In this document: piece by piece, positions 1-8,573 of the stretch
Layout of the letters: every line of letters begins with the position of its first letter
Position numbering within the stretch: position 1 is the stretch's first letter
Source: Nitrincola salilacus
GTDB lineage: Bacteria; Pseudomonadota; Gammaproteobacteria; Pseudomonadales; Balneatricaceae
Assembly (NCBI RefSeq): GCF_046271865.1
Contig: NZ_CP176580.1
Coordinates: forward strand, 3,658,001 to 3,722,000
Length of the DNA stretch: 64,000 bases
Direction: 5' to 3'
The notes under the pieces: model-generated
Told to the model about the DNA's origin: nothing
Databases searched by the model: none
Seen by the model: only the letters and a program-made list of their open reading frames with translations
Made by a program: the position numbers and the translations under genes

Positions 1-643
1 CCACCGGAAGCCCTGTCACAGCGGCCTCAACAGCAGCGGTACCAAAAATAAGTACCGGTATGTAAAGTGGCAGCACCAGCAGAGAAATCAGCACGCCCCC
101 CTTGCGCAAACCTACTGTCAACGCCGCGCCTATGGCACCAATCAGACTCAGGGTCGGCGTTCCCAGCAACAGGCTCAGCATCAACCCACCCATCCCCTCT
201 GTTGGGAGAAACAGCATAATACCCAGCACAGGAGCGATCAGCGTCAACGGCAGACCCGTCATGATCCAGTGCGCCATCACCTTACCCAGTACCACCATGA
301 ACAGGGGCTGAGGGCTTAGCAGTATCTGCTCCAGCGAACCATCATCAAAATCGGACCGAAACAGACTGTCCATGGACAACAGTGTTGCCAGAAGCGCCGC
401 CACCCAGACCACTCCGGGCGCCAGCAGTGTCAACACACTCGGCTCAGGACTGATACCGAGTGGAAACAGGGTTGCCACCATCAGAAAAAAGATCAGAGGA
501 TTGACCAGATCGCTGCGCCGCCTGAAAGCCAGCAACAGCTCTCGCCTGATTGTCGCCAGCAACACAGAACCAGGACGGAAGACCTCCTCACTCGTGCCGG
601 ATAGCTGTCCGAGCTTTCGGATTTTAGTTTCCATATCGTTCAT
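1..643 (-). CDS. ccmB: Heme exporter protein CcmB (3' end cut by window edge)
   Basis: Membrane subunit of the CcmAB ABC complex, which drives release of holo-CcmE during cytochrome c maturation (system I) in the inner membrane. The translated minus strand gives about 214 residues with several hydrophobic segments and CcmB-like stretches such as SMDSLFRSDFDDGSLEQ and LPLTLIAPVLGIMLFLP. CcmB is usually about 220 residues, so only the last few are missing. The start is an ATG at 643 that overlaps the ccmA stop as ATGA, so the two are translationally coupled. Family identification is confident. Confidence 0.93.
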   Translation of the reverse strand, partial: MNDMETKIRKLGQLSGTSEEVFRPGSVLLATIRRELLLAFRRRSDLVNPLIFFLMVATLFPLGISPEPSVLTLLAPGVVWVAALLATLLSMDSLFRSDFDDGSLEQILLSPQPLFMVVLGKVMAHWIMTGLPLTLIAPVLGIMLFLPTEGMGGLMLSLLLGTPTLSLIGAIGAALTVGLRKGGVLISLLVLPLYIPVLIFGTAAVEAAVTGLPV

Positions 644-1296
644 GAAGTTCCGACCTGCCGATCCAGGTTGATGCGGCTCAGATAATCGGTCAGATGCAGC
701 TCCTGATGGGTTGTCAGAATCACACATCCACCTCGCTCGGCATGCTCAACCAGAAGCGCTTCCTGAGCAGCAACACCTTTCTTATCGATCGCGGTAAAGG
801 GTTCATCCAGTATCCACAGAAGCGCCTGACTCAAATAAAGTCTGGCCAGCCCGACTCTGCGGTTCTGGCCGGCTGAGAGCATATGACACGGCACATCCTC
901 GAAGCCCTCAAGGCCAACCTGCATCAACGCATAGGAGATTGCGGATTCATCGATGGTGCCATCAAGTGCTGCATACCAGCGCAGATTTTCTTCAGCCGTG
1001 AGAACCGCCTTGACGCCCGGCTGATGTCCCAGATAGATCAGCTCCCGATGATAGCGCTCTCGCTGCTGACTGACGGGCTCACCACGCCAGATGATATCGC
1101 CCTCATAGTGCCGTGAAAGGCCACAGAGAATTCTCAGCAGTGTTGTCTTGCCACTGCCATTCTGCCCCTCCACCTGGAGGATCTGGCCAGCAGATAGCGC
1201 AAAGCCCAGTTCGTCAAACAGAACACGTTCGTCCCGTTCGCAGAACAGATTTTCAACTCTCAGCAGTGGCTCTGACAAAAAGGCTGACTCCGGCAT
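640..1296 (-). CDS. ccmA: Cytochrome c biogenesis ATP-binding export protein CcmA
   Basis: ATPase of the CcmAB(CD) complex for cytochrome c maturation. Walker A is GQNGSGKTTLL, the signature is LSAGQNRRVGLARL, and Walker B is LLWILDEPFTAID. The frame is open to an ATG at 1356 (238 aa), but the first 20 residues do not look like CcmA and family members are about 205-215 aa. I therefore prefer the ATG at 1296 (218 aa). Neither start has a convincing ribosome binding site. A predicted promoter puts the transcription start near 1364, which would leave the longer form almost leaderless. ccmB follows with an ATGA overlap. Confidence 0.92.
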   Translation of the reverse strand: MPESAFLSEPLLRVENLFCERDERVLFDELGFALSAGQILQVEGQNGSGKTTLLRILCGLSRHYEGDIIWRGEPVSQQRERYHRELIYLGHQPGVKAVLTAEENLRWYAALDGTIDESAISYALMQVGLEGFEDVPCHMLSAGQNRRVGLARLYLSQALLWILDEPFTAIDKKGVAAQEALLVEHAERGGCVILTTHQELHLTDYLSRINLDRQVGTS

Positions 1297-1370
1297 AGCA
1301 GCTATCGCAGTGATATTGTGCGACAGTAATAAATTTTCAGCCCTACTGGCCGACATAGTCTAAACGCGTC

Positions 1371-1400
1371 ATTATAAACTGATCTGAACTTCAACGTCAG
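1371..1400 (-). promoter_or_regulatory. Putative sigma-70 promoter of ccmAB
   Basis: On the minus strand a perfect TATAAT (1376 to 1371) is preceded by CTGACG (1400 to 1395) with an 18-base spacer. The predicted start point is near 1364, just upstream of ccmA. Inferred from consensus only. Confidence 0.45.
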
Positions 1401-1499
1401 TTTGAATATCTACTCATTTGGTACTGAGACTGATCCGAGTCAAAAAATCGGTCAATTACCTAGCGGTCAGATTCAGTAAAACAGGGAGTAAACATAACA

Positions 1500-3545
1500 G
1501 TGCTGCCAACACTCAACGTACAAGCAATGCGCGTTGTCGGTGGCTCCGGCAACGAAGGTGACCTGAACCGGATACTACCGGTCGGGCGCGAACTGCCGGG
1601 TACTGTCAAGATGGTCTCTCAGGATCAGCTGCAGAATCAGGCCTTCAGGATTCAGATAGAAGCCAACAACCGCCTGATTGAGTTGATAACCTCGCGACCG
1701 ATTGCACTGGGCAGCCTTATTACTCTGAGCCGGAATGCCGGTGGCCAGTTGCAGATACAGCTGCCGGCAACTGCGGTGGCACAGCCTCCTCCGCCACCGC
1801 AAAGCGGTCTTGCAGATCGCAGTAATCAGAACACGGCAGCAGGCCCCAGAGCATTGACCGTGCAGGTGGCAGCCACTTCTGCAGCGATGATCAACAGCTT
1901 GCCTTCCAACACTCCGCAAACAGCAGTGCTGTTGCCTCAGCCCAACACCCCGGCATCCACTGCTGCACAAACCGGCAATGCTGCACAGCCAGCAGCCAAC
2001 CCTGCGACCGCGACTGCACAGGCTGCTGTCACGACAACAGCGCCAGCGACGAACACTGCGGCACAGAGCACAGCGCCAGCAACACAAACAGCGCCAGCTA
2101 CCACTGGTAATGCCGCTCCCGCAGCGACAGGTAACTTAGCTGCTCCTGGTAATACTGCCCCTACTGGTAATACTGCCCCTACTGGTAATACAGCTCCTCC
2201 TGGCAATACAGCCCCTACTGGAGCCAGCGCTGCGAATGCGGCGACCACTCAAACTGCTGCTGCACCGGCTCAGCAAGGGCAACCAACCACTCCTCTTGCA
2301 CAAGCCGTCACTCAGGCCACTAACAGTGGCAACAATATGGCTGTGAATACTATCCAGATACCCAATGTTGCTCCAGCCACTGCTAACACGGTGGCAGCAA
2401 CACAAGTATCTGGCGCTGCGGCCACTGGAACAGCGACTACTGCAACGAATAGCCCTGCAACGGCTGTCGCTGCCCCTCCCTCCCCTCCGACCGCTGCAGC
2501 GGCATCATCACCCTCACCGACACTACCGGCCAGCCTGACGCAGGCTGAGGCGCCACAACGCCCATCCGGTTTTCCGGTACGTGTCATGGTGGCGGGACAG
2601 ATTGTCGAGCTGATCAGCCCAAGACCCCTGCAATCAGGTCAGCAGATAACCCTGACACGCTCTGATTCCGGTCAGGTACAGATCCAGTTCCAACCTGCAC
2701 CTCTGCCGCTGGCACAACAGCCCGCAATCCAGGCGGCGATGCAGCAGGCTTTGCGCGAAGTGCTGCCACTGCAGATACCACTGGCCGATGGCTTGAATCA
2801 GCTGATGCAATTAAACGGCAAGTCCAACACTCAGCAAAGCAACGCTTTGAATCAGTTGGTTCAATCGATGCTGAATATGTTCAGTGTGAAACCCGGCAGC
2901 GAGGACGCCGACAAGGCGATTCAGCGCAACCTGCAACAGGGCGGACTGCTCAGCGAAGCACGCCTGCATCAGGGGTCTGCTGATCGACTGACACAGGGGG
3001 GCGATCTGAAACAGCAGTTGGGACAGTTACTGAAGCTGGCCGATCAGTTGCCTACCGCAGCACGTGAACAGCTGACACAGTTGGTCAACTCACTATTGGC
3101 CAGATCCACCGCACAACAGATCGGCAGCCTGCAAAACTGGCGTGAACTGCCGGACGGTGGTCAGGAGCGACAATACCGACTGGACCTGCCCATTTTGCAG
3201 GATCAGAAGCTGGAAAATGCGGAGTTGAAGATAACAGAGCATCGGCGTCGAAATGAGGAGGGTGAATTCGTCACAGCCTGGACAGTACGACTTCATTTCA
3301 CCCTGGATGAGTTTGGTAAGGTGGATGCCGAGATCAGCCTTAAAGACGGCTGGGAACTGACTACCAGCTTCTGGGCCGAGCAGCCGGAGACCGTCAAACT
3401 GATTCGGGATCGCTTACCCGGTTTTGAAACAGATCTGCGCAGTAAAGGCTTTCAGATAGAGTCAATCGGAATCAGACTGGGCAAACCTGCCAACCATGCA
3501 GAACAGAACCCGATAACCCGACATCTGGTGGATCTGCACACATGA
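1500..3545 (+). CDS. FliK-like flagellar hook-length control protein
   Basis: 681 residues from a GTG start with AGGGAG upstream at 1483-1488. The C-terminal part (about 555-660, containing LRSKGFQIESIGIRLG) resembles the Flg_hook domain of FliK, which measures hook length and switches export specificity. A segment at about 49-95 (RLIELITSRP, LQIQLP) is repeated at about 360-405 (QIVELISPRP, VQIQFQP), and the two flank a roughly 260-residue Ala/Thr/Pro/Gln-rich linker. The linker holds five copies of an 18-base repeat. The gene overlaps the FlhB-like gene as ATGA and is not beside other flagellar genes. Pseudomonas has a similar pair next to ccmA. It is probably not the main fliK; its exact role is unknown. 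Confidence 0.75.
   Translation: MLPTLNVQAMRVVGGSGNEGDLNRILPVGRELPGTVKMVSQDQLQNQAFRIQIEANNRLIELITSRPIALGSLITLSRNAGGQLQIQLPATAVAQPPPPPQSGLADRSNQNTAAGPRALTVQVAATSAAMINSLPSNTPQTAVLLPQPNTPASTAAQTGNAAQPAANPATATAQAAVTTTAPATNTAAQSTAPATQTAPATTGNAAPAATGNLAAPGNTAPTGNTAPTGNTAPPGNTAPTGASAANAATTQTAAAPAQQGQPTTPLAQAVTQATNSGNNMAVNTIQIPNVAPATANTVAATQVSGAAATGTATTATNSPATAVAAPPSPPTAAAASSPSPTLPASLTQAEAPQRPSGFPVRVMVAGQIVELISPRPLQSGQQITLTRSDSGQVQIQFQPAPLPLAQQPAIQAAMQQALREVLPLQIPLADGLNQLMQLNGKSNTQQSNALNQLVQSMLNMFSVKPGSEDADKAIQRNLQQGGLLSEARLHQGSADRLTQGGDLKQQLGQLLKLADQLPTAAREQLTQLVNSLLARSTAQQIGSLQNWRELPDGGQERQYRLDLPILQDQKLENAELKITEHRRRNEEGEFVTAWTVRLHFTLDEFGKVDAEISLKDGWELTTSFWAEQPETVKLIRDRLPGFETDLRSKGFQIESIGIRLGKPANHAEQNPITRHLVDLHT
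2130..2219 (+). repeat. In-frame 18-bp tandem repeat (5 units) in the FliK-like gene
   Basis: Five consecutive 18-base units starting at 2130, 2148, 2166, 2184 and 2202 encode GNLAAP, GNTAPT, GNTAPT, GNTAPP and GNTAPT. The second and third units are identical in DNA. Copy-number change would keep the frame and only lengthen or shorten the low-complexity linker. Confidence 0.9.
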
Positions 3546-3811
3546 CACCGGAAGATCTGAACAAAAGCGCCGTTGCCCTTCGCTACAACCATGAAGCCGG
3601 CACAGCTCCAACCCTTGTCGCCAAGGGCCGCGGCCTGATTGCCGAGCAGATCATTGCACTTGCGCAGGAAAACAATATCCATATTCACCAGAGCCCTGAG
3701 CTACTGGAGGTATTGATACGTCTGGAGCTTGGAGAGGAGATACCGGAAGCGCTGTACAAGGCGATCGCTGAAGTGATCGCCTTTGCCTACAACCTGAAAA
3801 AAGAGACTTGA
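3542..3811 (+). CDS. FlhB C-terminal-domain-like protein
   Basis: 89 residues matching the cytoplasmic FlhB/YscU C-terminal domain: SAVALRYNHEAGTAPTLVAK, then a region ending in IPEALYKAIAEVIAFAY. The transmembrane half of FlhB is absent. The NPTH self-cleavage motif that should precede AVALRY is replaced by LNKS, so autocleavage is not expected. The start overlaps the stop of the FliK-like gene (ATGA), so the two are made together. FlhB and FliK interact in the hook-length switch, and this pair may be a stand-alone interaction module. It is convergent with sufE, 10 bases away. Confidence 0.82.
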   Translation: MTPEDLNKSAVALRYNHEAGTAPTLVAKGRGLIAEQIIALAQENNIHIHQSPELLEVLIRLELGEEIPEALYKAIAEVIAFAYNLKKET

Positions 3812-3821
3812 TTCAGCAGAT

Positions 3822-4244
3822 TCAGCAGTTAGCCTGAGCAATCTGCTGAATACGTTTGACCATTGCCCGCAAACCATTGCCCCGACTAGGGCTCAGATGT
3901 TTAATCAGATTCAATTGATTGAAGTATTCCTCAATATCAAAAGCCAGAGCATCCTGCGGTGACTTGCCGTTATAGGCAGCCAGTACAACTGCCAGCAGAC
4001 CACGCACGATATGCGCATTACTCTGCGCCTGAAAGTTCAGTTTGCTGTCCTGCAATTCATAGCATAACCAGACAAGACTCTGACACCCCTTGACCTCATG
4101 CGCCTCCGTTTGCAGAGACTCATCCATGGGCGGCAGCTCTTTGCCAAGATCTATGATATAGCGATAGCGATCTTCCCAGGAGTCAAAGAAGGAGAGCGTA
4201 TCGATAATATCGTCGGCGCTGATATCGATGCCGAACTGTTTCAT
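3822..4244 (-). CDS. sufE: Cysteine desulfuration protein SufE
   Basis: 140 residues. SufE takes persulfide sulfur from SufS and passes it to the SufBCD scaffold. The acceptor cysteine lies in EVKGCQSLVW, and the family pattern around DSWEDRYRYIIDLG at the N-terminus and NAHIVRGLLAVVLAAYNGK is clear. It is the last gene of the minus-strand Suf block, 67 bases after sufT, and a small tandem repeat lies in that gap. AAGGT precedes the ATG. Confidence 0.92.
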   Translation of the reverse strand: MKQFGIDISADDIIDTLSFFDSWEDRYRYIIDLGKELPPMDESLQTEAHEVKGCQSLVWLCYELQDSKLNFQAQSNAHIVRGLLAVVLAAYNGKSPQDALAFDIEEYFNQLNLIKHLSPSRGNGLRAMVKRIQQIAQANC

Positions 4245-4283
4245 TCAGATAACCTTATTTCCAGATAGAGAGGAGTAGTTTGG

Positions 4284-4324
4284 TAGAACATAAGCTCAAT
4301 AGAACATAAGCTCAGTAGAACATA
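4284..4324. repeat. 16-bp tandem repeat, about 2.5 copies, across the end of sufT
   Basis: Units at 4284-4299 and 4300-4315 differ only in the last base, and a partial third copy (TAGAACATA) ends at 4324. The repeat covers the final sense codons and stop of sufT and runs toward sufE. The unit length is not a multiple of three, so it looks like replication slippage at a gene end rather than protein-level selection. Confidence 0.9.
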
Positions 4325-4845
4325 CCTGTAGCCAACTGAGCTTCTTCACTCATCATATCGCGCTGCCAGGGTGGATCAAAGACCAGCTCGACCTTGACGG
4401 TCTCGACATTAGGCACTTTGGCGACACGATACTCGACATCACCAACCAACACAGGCCCCATACCGCAACCCGGCGCAGTCAGTGTCATCTGAATATCGAC
4501 ACGCTTGGCATCCTGATCAATGCTGACCTTGTAGATCAGCCCCAGATTCACCAGATCAACCGGTATCTCCGGATCATAGATGGTTCTGAGCGCTTCCCAA
4601 ACCTGCTCCTCCTGAATCTGGTCATCTTCAGGCTCGGGAAAACTCATCTTTTCAGGTATCAGGCCCAGCGCTTCTGCATCTGTGCCATCCACACGCACCA
4701 TCTGACCACTCCAGGTCAGAGTATAGTTACCACCGAGTGACTGAGTGATAGTCACAAAGGTATCTTTCGGAATTGTCACCGGCGTTCCGGCTGGTACTAT
4801 TCGCGCTGGACAATCAACCAGCGTCACGACCATGCGTCTTTCCAT
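4312..4845 (-). CDS. sufT: Fe-S assembly protein SufT (MIP18/DUF59 family)
   Basis: 177 residues. The N-terminal half (1-75) is the SufT-specific part, and the C-terminal half is a DUF59/MIP18 domain with DPEIPVDLVNLGLIY and TAPGCGMGPVLVGDVEYRV. SufT-type proteins help mature Fe-S proteins; the cysteine in APGCGMG is conserved in the family. It begins 2 bases after the sufA-like gene. An in-frame ATG at 4833 is an alternative start. The C-terminus lies inside a 16-base tandem repeat, so its last few residues may be recently acquired. Confidence 0.9.
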   Translation of the reverse strand: MERRMVVTLVDCPARIVPAGTPVTIPKDTFVTITQSLGGNYTLTWSGQMVRVDGTDAEALGLIPEKMSFPEPEDDQIQEEQVWEALRTIYDPEIPVDLVNLGLIYKVSIDQDAKRVDIQMTLTAPGCGMGPVLVGDVEYRVAKVPNVETVKVELVFDPPWQRDMMSEEAQLATGMFY

Positions 4846-4847
4846 TC

Positions 4848-5207
4848 TCAGCTCACATTAAAGCTTTCGCCACAACCACACTCGCTCTTGGCGTTGGGGT
4901 TGATGAATTTGACCTGACGATTGATACCCTCACGCACGAAATCGATCTCCGTGCCGGTTACAATCGGCAGGCTGCCACGGTCAACCAGCAATTTGACATC
5001 AACCGCCAGCTGATAATCAAGGTCACCTTCCTGCTGCTCATTCACGAAATCCAGCACATACATATAACCGGAGCAACCGCTGGGTTTCACACTCAGACGC
5101 ACCGCGCTCGCATCCTCATGCTGTGCCAACTGGCGACGAAAATGCTCAATCGCCGCCGGGTGTACCGCAACCACCTGGGTTGCCGGATCAAACTGCTCAA
5201 CCGACAT
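4848..5207 (-). CDS. sufA: A-type Fe-S carrier protein (SufA/IscA/ErpA family)
   Basis: 119 residues. A-type carriers receive clusters from the SufBCD scaffold and deliver them to apo-enzymes. The three conserved cysteines are present: GCSGYMYVLDF near residue 45 and the C-terminal ECGCGESF. It lies between sufS and sufT in the minus-strand operon, which supports SufA over ErpA, although the family members cannot be separated by sequence alone. The first 15 or so residues vary across the family. Confidence 0.88.
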   Translation of the reverse strand: MSVEQFDPATQVVAVHPAAIEHFRRQLAQHEDASAVRLSVKPSGCSGYMYVLDFVNEQQEGDLDYQLAVDVKLLVDRGSLPIVTGTEIDFVREGINRQVKFINPNAKSECGCGESFNVS

Positions 5208-5221
5208 ACAGATCTCTCCTC

Positions 5222-6472
5222 TTAGAGCAGAAACTCTCGCGCTTTTTCCAGCGCAGCAAATAACCGATCCACATCTTCAAAAGTATTATAAAAACTGAAA
5301 CTGGCCCTGACCGTACCATCCAGACCAAACTGATCCATGATCGGCTGAGCGCAGTGATTACCAGTACGCACAGCAACACCCTGCTGATCCAGCAGCATGC
5401 CGATATCTGCAGCATGGATACCTTCCAGCACAAAACTCATCACCGATACGCGCTGTACCGCCGTACCGACCAGACGCAATCCTTCAAAGGCAGCGGCTTT
5501 CTCAAGTGCATAATTCAGCAGCGCCTTTTCATGCGCTATCGCACCGTCGCGATCCAGACTGTTGAGATAGGTGACTGCCGCCGCCAGACCGATCGCATCA
5601 GCAATATTGGGCGTACCTGCCTCAAACTTGAAGGGTATCTGGTTGTAAGTGGTACCGGCGAAGCTGACCGACTCGATCATCTCACCGCCACCCAACCAGG
5701 GAGGCATCGCCTCCAGCAGCTCTGCACGCCCCCAGAGAAGACCGATACCAGTCGGTCCGAACATCTTATGGCCAGACAGCGCATAGAAATCACAATCGAT
5801 CGCCTCAACATCCACCATCCAGTGGCTGGCAGCCTGAGCACCATCAACCAGTATCAGCGCCCCTGCTTCATGGGCCAGACGGGCCATTTCAGCAACCGGA
5901 TTGATCGTACCCAGTGCATTGGAAACATGGTTGACCGCCACCATTTTCACACGCTCATCAAGCATGGAACGAAATGCATCCAACTCGATACAGCCATTCT
6001 CATCAACCGCGATCGGCTCAACTGTGGCGCCTTTTTCGGCACACACCATCTGCCAGGGCACAATATTGGAGTGATGCTCCATCGCCGACACCAGCACTCG
6101 ATCACCCGGCTGCAGGTTTTTACGCCCCCAGCTCTGAGCCACCAGATTGACACTTTCGGTGGTGCCTCGCGTCCAGATCACTTCGCGCTGATCCGGTGCA
6201 TGGATAAAGTCTGCAAGGGCTTTACGCGCTGCCTCAAACTTCTCCGTGGCACGATCGCTCAGGGTATGCGCACCGCGGTGAACATTGCTGTTATCTTCGG
6301 AGTAAAAACGACAGATCGCATCAATCACCATCTGTGGCTTCTGCGTAGTCGCGCCATTATCCAGATAGACCAGCGGATGACCATTGATCTGCTGGCGCAG
6401 AATCGGAAAATCCGCGCGCACCGCATCAACATCGAAGCTGGATCGGATCTCGACTGCAAGTGGCTTATTCAT
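5222..6472 (-). CDS. sufS: SufS group II cysteine desulfurase
   Basis: 416 residues. A PLP enzyme that takes sulfur from cysteine for SufE and SufBCD. The PLP lysine is in ALSGHKMFGPTGIGLLWG, and the persulfide cysteine is in RTGNHCAQPIM near the C-terminus. That spacing and the RxGxHC form are typical of SufS rather than IscS. Its start overlaps the sufD stop by 8 bases. A different, IscS-type desulfurase is present upstream in the same operon. Confidence 0.95.
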   Translation of the reverse strand: MNKPLAVEIRSSFDVDAVRADFPILRQQINGHPLVYLDNGATTQKPQMVIDAICRFYSEDNSNVHRGAHTLSDRATEKFEAARKALADFIHAPDQREVIWTRGTTESVNLVAQSWGRKNLQPGDRVLVSAMEHHSNIVPWQMVCAEKGATVEPIAVDENGCIELDAFRSMLDERVKMVAVNHVSNALGTINPVAEMARLAHEAGALILVDGAQAASHWMVDVEAIDCDFYALSGHKMFGPTGIGLLWGRAELLEAMPPWLGGGEMIESVSFAGTTYNQIPFKFEAGTPNIADAIGLAAAVTYLNSLDRDGAIAHEKALLNYALEKAAAFEGLRLVGTAVQRVSVMSFVLEGIHAADIGMLLDQQGVAVRTGNHCAQPIMDQFGLDGTVRASFSFYNTFEDVDRLFAALEKAREFLL

Positions 6473-7781
6473 GAATAATATGCCTGGTCAGTTTTTCGTC
6501 TTGACCAAAAAGCTGCGCAAGACGAGGACGCAGATAACTCTTCACTGTTTCTTCAGACAAGGATTCGATCAATTCGTTGACAAAACCGAAGCTGAGCATG
6601 ACACGCGCCTCCTCTTCGGAGATGCCGCGACTGGTCATGTAGAAGAGCGCACCGTCGTCCAACTGGCTGACTGTGGCGCCATGCGCACACTTGACGTCAT
6701 CCGCATAGATCTCCAGCTCGGGCTTGGTGAACACCTCCGCCTTGAGTGAGGTCAACAGGTTACGATTACTCATCTCGGCCAGCGTTTTCTGCGCGTGAGG
6801 ATGGATATGGATACGCCCGTTAAATACGGCCTTGGCGGAATCACCGATCACACCACGAAATACTTCATTGGTCGTGCAATGAGGAACGCAATGTTCAACA
6901 TTGGTGTGATAATCCACGCGCTGGTTATTGCGGGGAAGATAGACGCCCTTGAGATCCAGCTCGGCACCCTGTCCGAGATGCCGGATCTGATAGTCGATCC
7001 GCTTCAGACGTGAACCCTGAGCGATGGTAAAGCCGTTAAAGCGAGCTGATGCCATCAGATTGATATGCACGCCACCGACATGCAGCAGCGTTTCATCTTC
7101 CAGATTGAGACGATAGTGCTCAAGCTGCGCATTATCACCCACCACCGCTTCGGTGATACTGTTGACGAAGCCGTTTTGCTGCTGGCCGTCTGCAGTGACA
7201 TAGTGCTCGATCATCCGCGCAGAGCTGTTCGCTTCAAGAACCGTCAGCACACGCTGATTAGCCACCGCAGCACTCTCGCCGGGCAGAGACAGATGAACTA
7301 TATAGAGCGGTTTATCCAGCACCTGCCCCTTGTTCAGATGCAGCAGAAAGCCATCGCTTGTCCAGGCGCTGTTGAGGGCGGCAAACAGATGTTTTTCCTG
7401 ATCAGCAACCCGACCAAGGTGCTCTTCAATCAGGGCCTGGCATGCTGCATCGGCATCACTGAAGCGCACCAGTGAAGCAGGCAACTCAGTCGAAAGCGCA
7501 GGATCAAACACACCGTTAACCAGAACCACGCGATAGGCGTCAATCTCCAGCAACTGCTGTTTGAGGGCTTCACTGGCCTCGACCGGAAGCGCCCACTCTT
7601 CAAAGCGACCACTTTCAAGCGGCATCAGCGATGTATAGCGCCAGGCCTCTGTTTTGCGCGTCGGCCATGCCGCATTCTGCCACTGATCCGCGCTGCGCTG
7701 ACGCAGCCCTACCAGCCAACCCGGGCTTTGCTGCTGCCCGGCCAGCTTGAGTGCCTGTTGCTGAAACTCGCTCATACTCAC
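6465..7781 (-). CDS. sufD: Fe-S scaffold subunit SufD
   Basis: 438 residues. SufD is the non-ATPase partner of SufB in the SufBC2D scaffold and is needed for iron entry. The C-terminal beta-helix part carries FNGRIHIHPHAQKT and ADDVKCAHGATVSQLDDGALFYMTSRGI, both family hallmarks (the histidine in CAHGAT is conserved). It overlaps sufC by 4 bases and sufS by 8, so the block is tightly coupled. Confidence 0.95.
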   Translation of the reverse strand: MSMSEFQQQALKLAGQQQSPGWLVGLRQRSADQWQNAAWPTRKTEAWRYTSLMPLESGRFEEWALPVEASEALKQQLLEIDAYRVVLVNGVFDPALSTELPASLVRFSDADAACQALIEEHLGRVADQEKHLFAALNSAWTSDGFLLHLNKGQVLDKPLYIVHLSLPGESAAVANQRVLTVLEANSSARMIEHYVTADGQQQNGFVNSITEAVVGDNAQLEHYRLNLEDETLLHVGGVHINLMASARFNGFTIAQGSRLKRIDYQIRHLGQGAELDLKGVYLPRNNQRVDYHTNVEHCVPHCTTNEVFRGVIGDSAKAVFNGRIHIHPHAQKTLAEMSNRNLLTSLKAEVFTKPELEIYADDVKCAHGATVSQLDDGALFYMTSRGISEEEARVMLSFGFVNELIESLSEETVKSYLRPRLAQLFGQDEKLTRHIIHE

Positions 7782-8539
7782 GCCACCTCATCTTCCAGCC
7801 AGCTGTAGCCCTTGGCTTCGAGCTCCAGAGCCAGTGACTTGTCGCCGGATTTGACGATACGGCCCGCGGCCAGAACATGCACATAATCAGGGATGATAAA
7901 ATCCAGCAGACGCTGATAATGGGTCACGATAATAAAGCTGCGATCCTCTGCACGCATCGCATTGACGCCACCGGCCACCACCTGCAAAGCATCGATATCC
8001 AGACCTGAGTCGGTTTCATCAAGAATGCACAGGCTTGGTTCAAGCAGCATCATCTGCATGATCTCATTACGCTTTTTCTCACCACCGGAGAAGCCTTCAT
8101 TGACACCGCGCTTGAGGAAGCTCTGATCCAGCTTGACCGCCTTGCAGGCTTCGCGCGCCATCTTCATGAAATCGATCGCAGACAGCTCCGGCAGCCCCTT
8201 ATGTAAGCGACGCGCATCAACAGACGCCTTCAGCAGCTCCATATTACTGACACCGGGAATCTCAACCGGATACTGGAAAGCCAGAAACAGTCCTTCACGC
8301 GCACGGATCTCAGGGTCCATCTCCAGCAGATCCTGACCATGAAAGCTGATGCTGCCCGCCGTGGTTTCGTAGCCGGGGCGGCCTGCCAGAATATTACCCA
8401 GCGTACTTTTACCTGCACCGTTCGGCCCCATGATGGCGTGTATTTCGCCGGGTTTGACGTTCAGGTTCAGGTTGCGCAGTATCTCCTGCTCTTCGACTTT
8501 CGCGTATAGACCGTTAATCTGTAACATTGCATCGCTCAC
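7778..8539 (-). CDS. sufC: Fe-S assembly ATPase SufC
   Basis: 253 residues. ABC-type ATPase of SufBC2D. Walker A is GPNGAGKSTLG, the signature is FSGGEKKRNEIMQMM, and Walker B is LCILDETDSGLDID. The Glu/Asp pattern after Walker B is typical of SufC. It lies 34 bases after sufB and overlaps sufD by 4 bases. Confidence 0.96.
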   Translation of the reverse strand: MSDAMLQINGLYAKVEEQEILRNLNLNVKPGEIHAIMGPNGAGKSTLGNILAGRPGYETTAGSISFHGQDLLEMDPEIRAREGLFLAFQYPVEIPGVSNMELLKASVDARRLHKGLPELSAIDFMKMAREACKAVKLDQSFLKRGVNEGFSGGEKKRNEIMQMMLLEPSLCILDETDSGLDIDALQVVAGGVNAMRAEDRSFIIVTHYQRLLDFIIPDYVHVLAAGRIVKSGDKSLALELEAKGYSWLEDEVA

Positions 8540-8573
8540 AAAACTGAAAAAATCATTAAAAGATGACTGTCGA

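Noticed and set aside
1937..2248. Low-complexity minus-strand frame over the FliK-like linker
   Set aside because: An artefact of the Ala/Thr/Pro repeats read on the other strand.
5354..6478. A 374-residue frame antisense to sufS
   Set aside because: Shadow frame rich in Cys, His and Arg without domains; sufS is clear on the minus strand.
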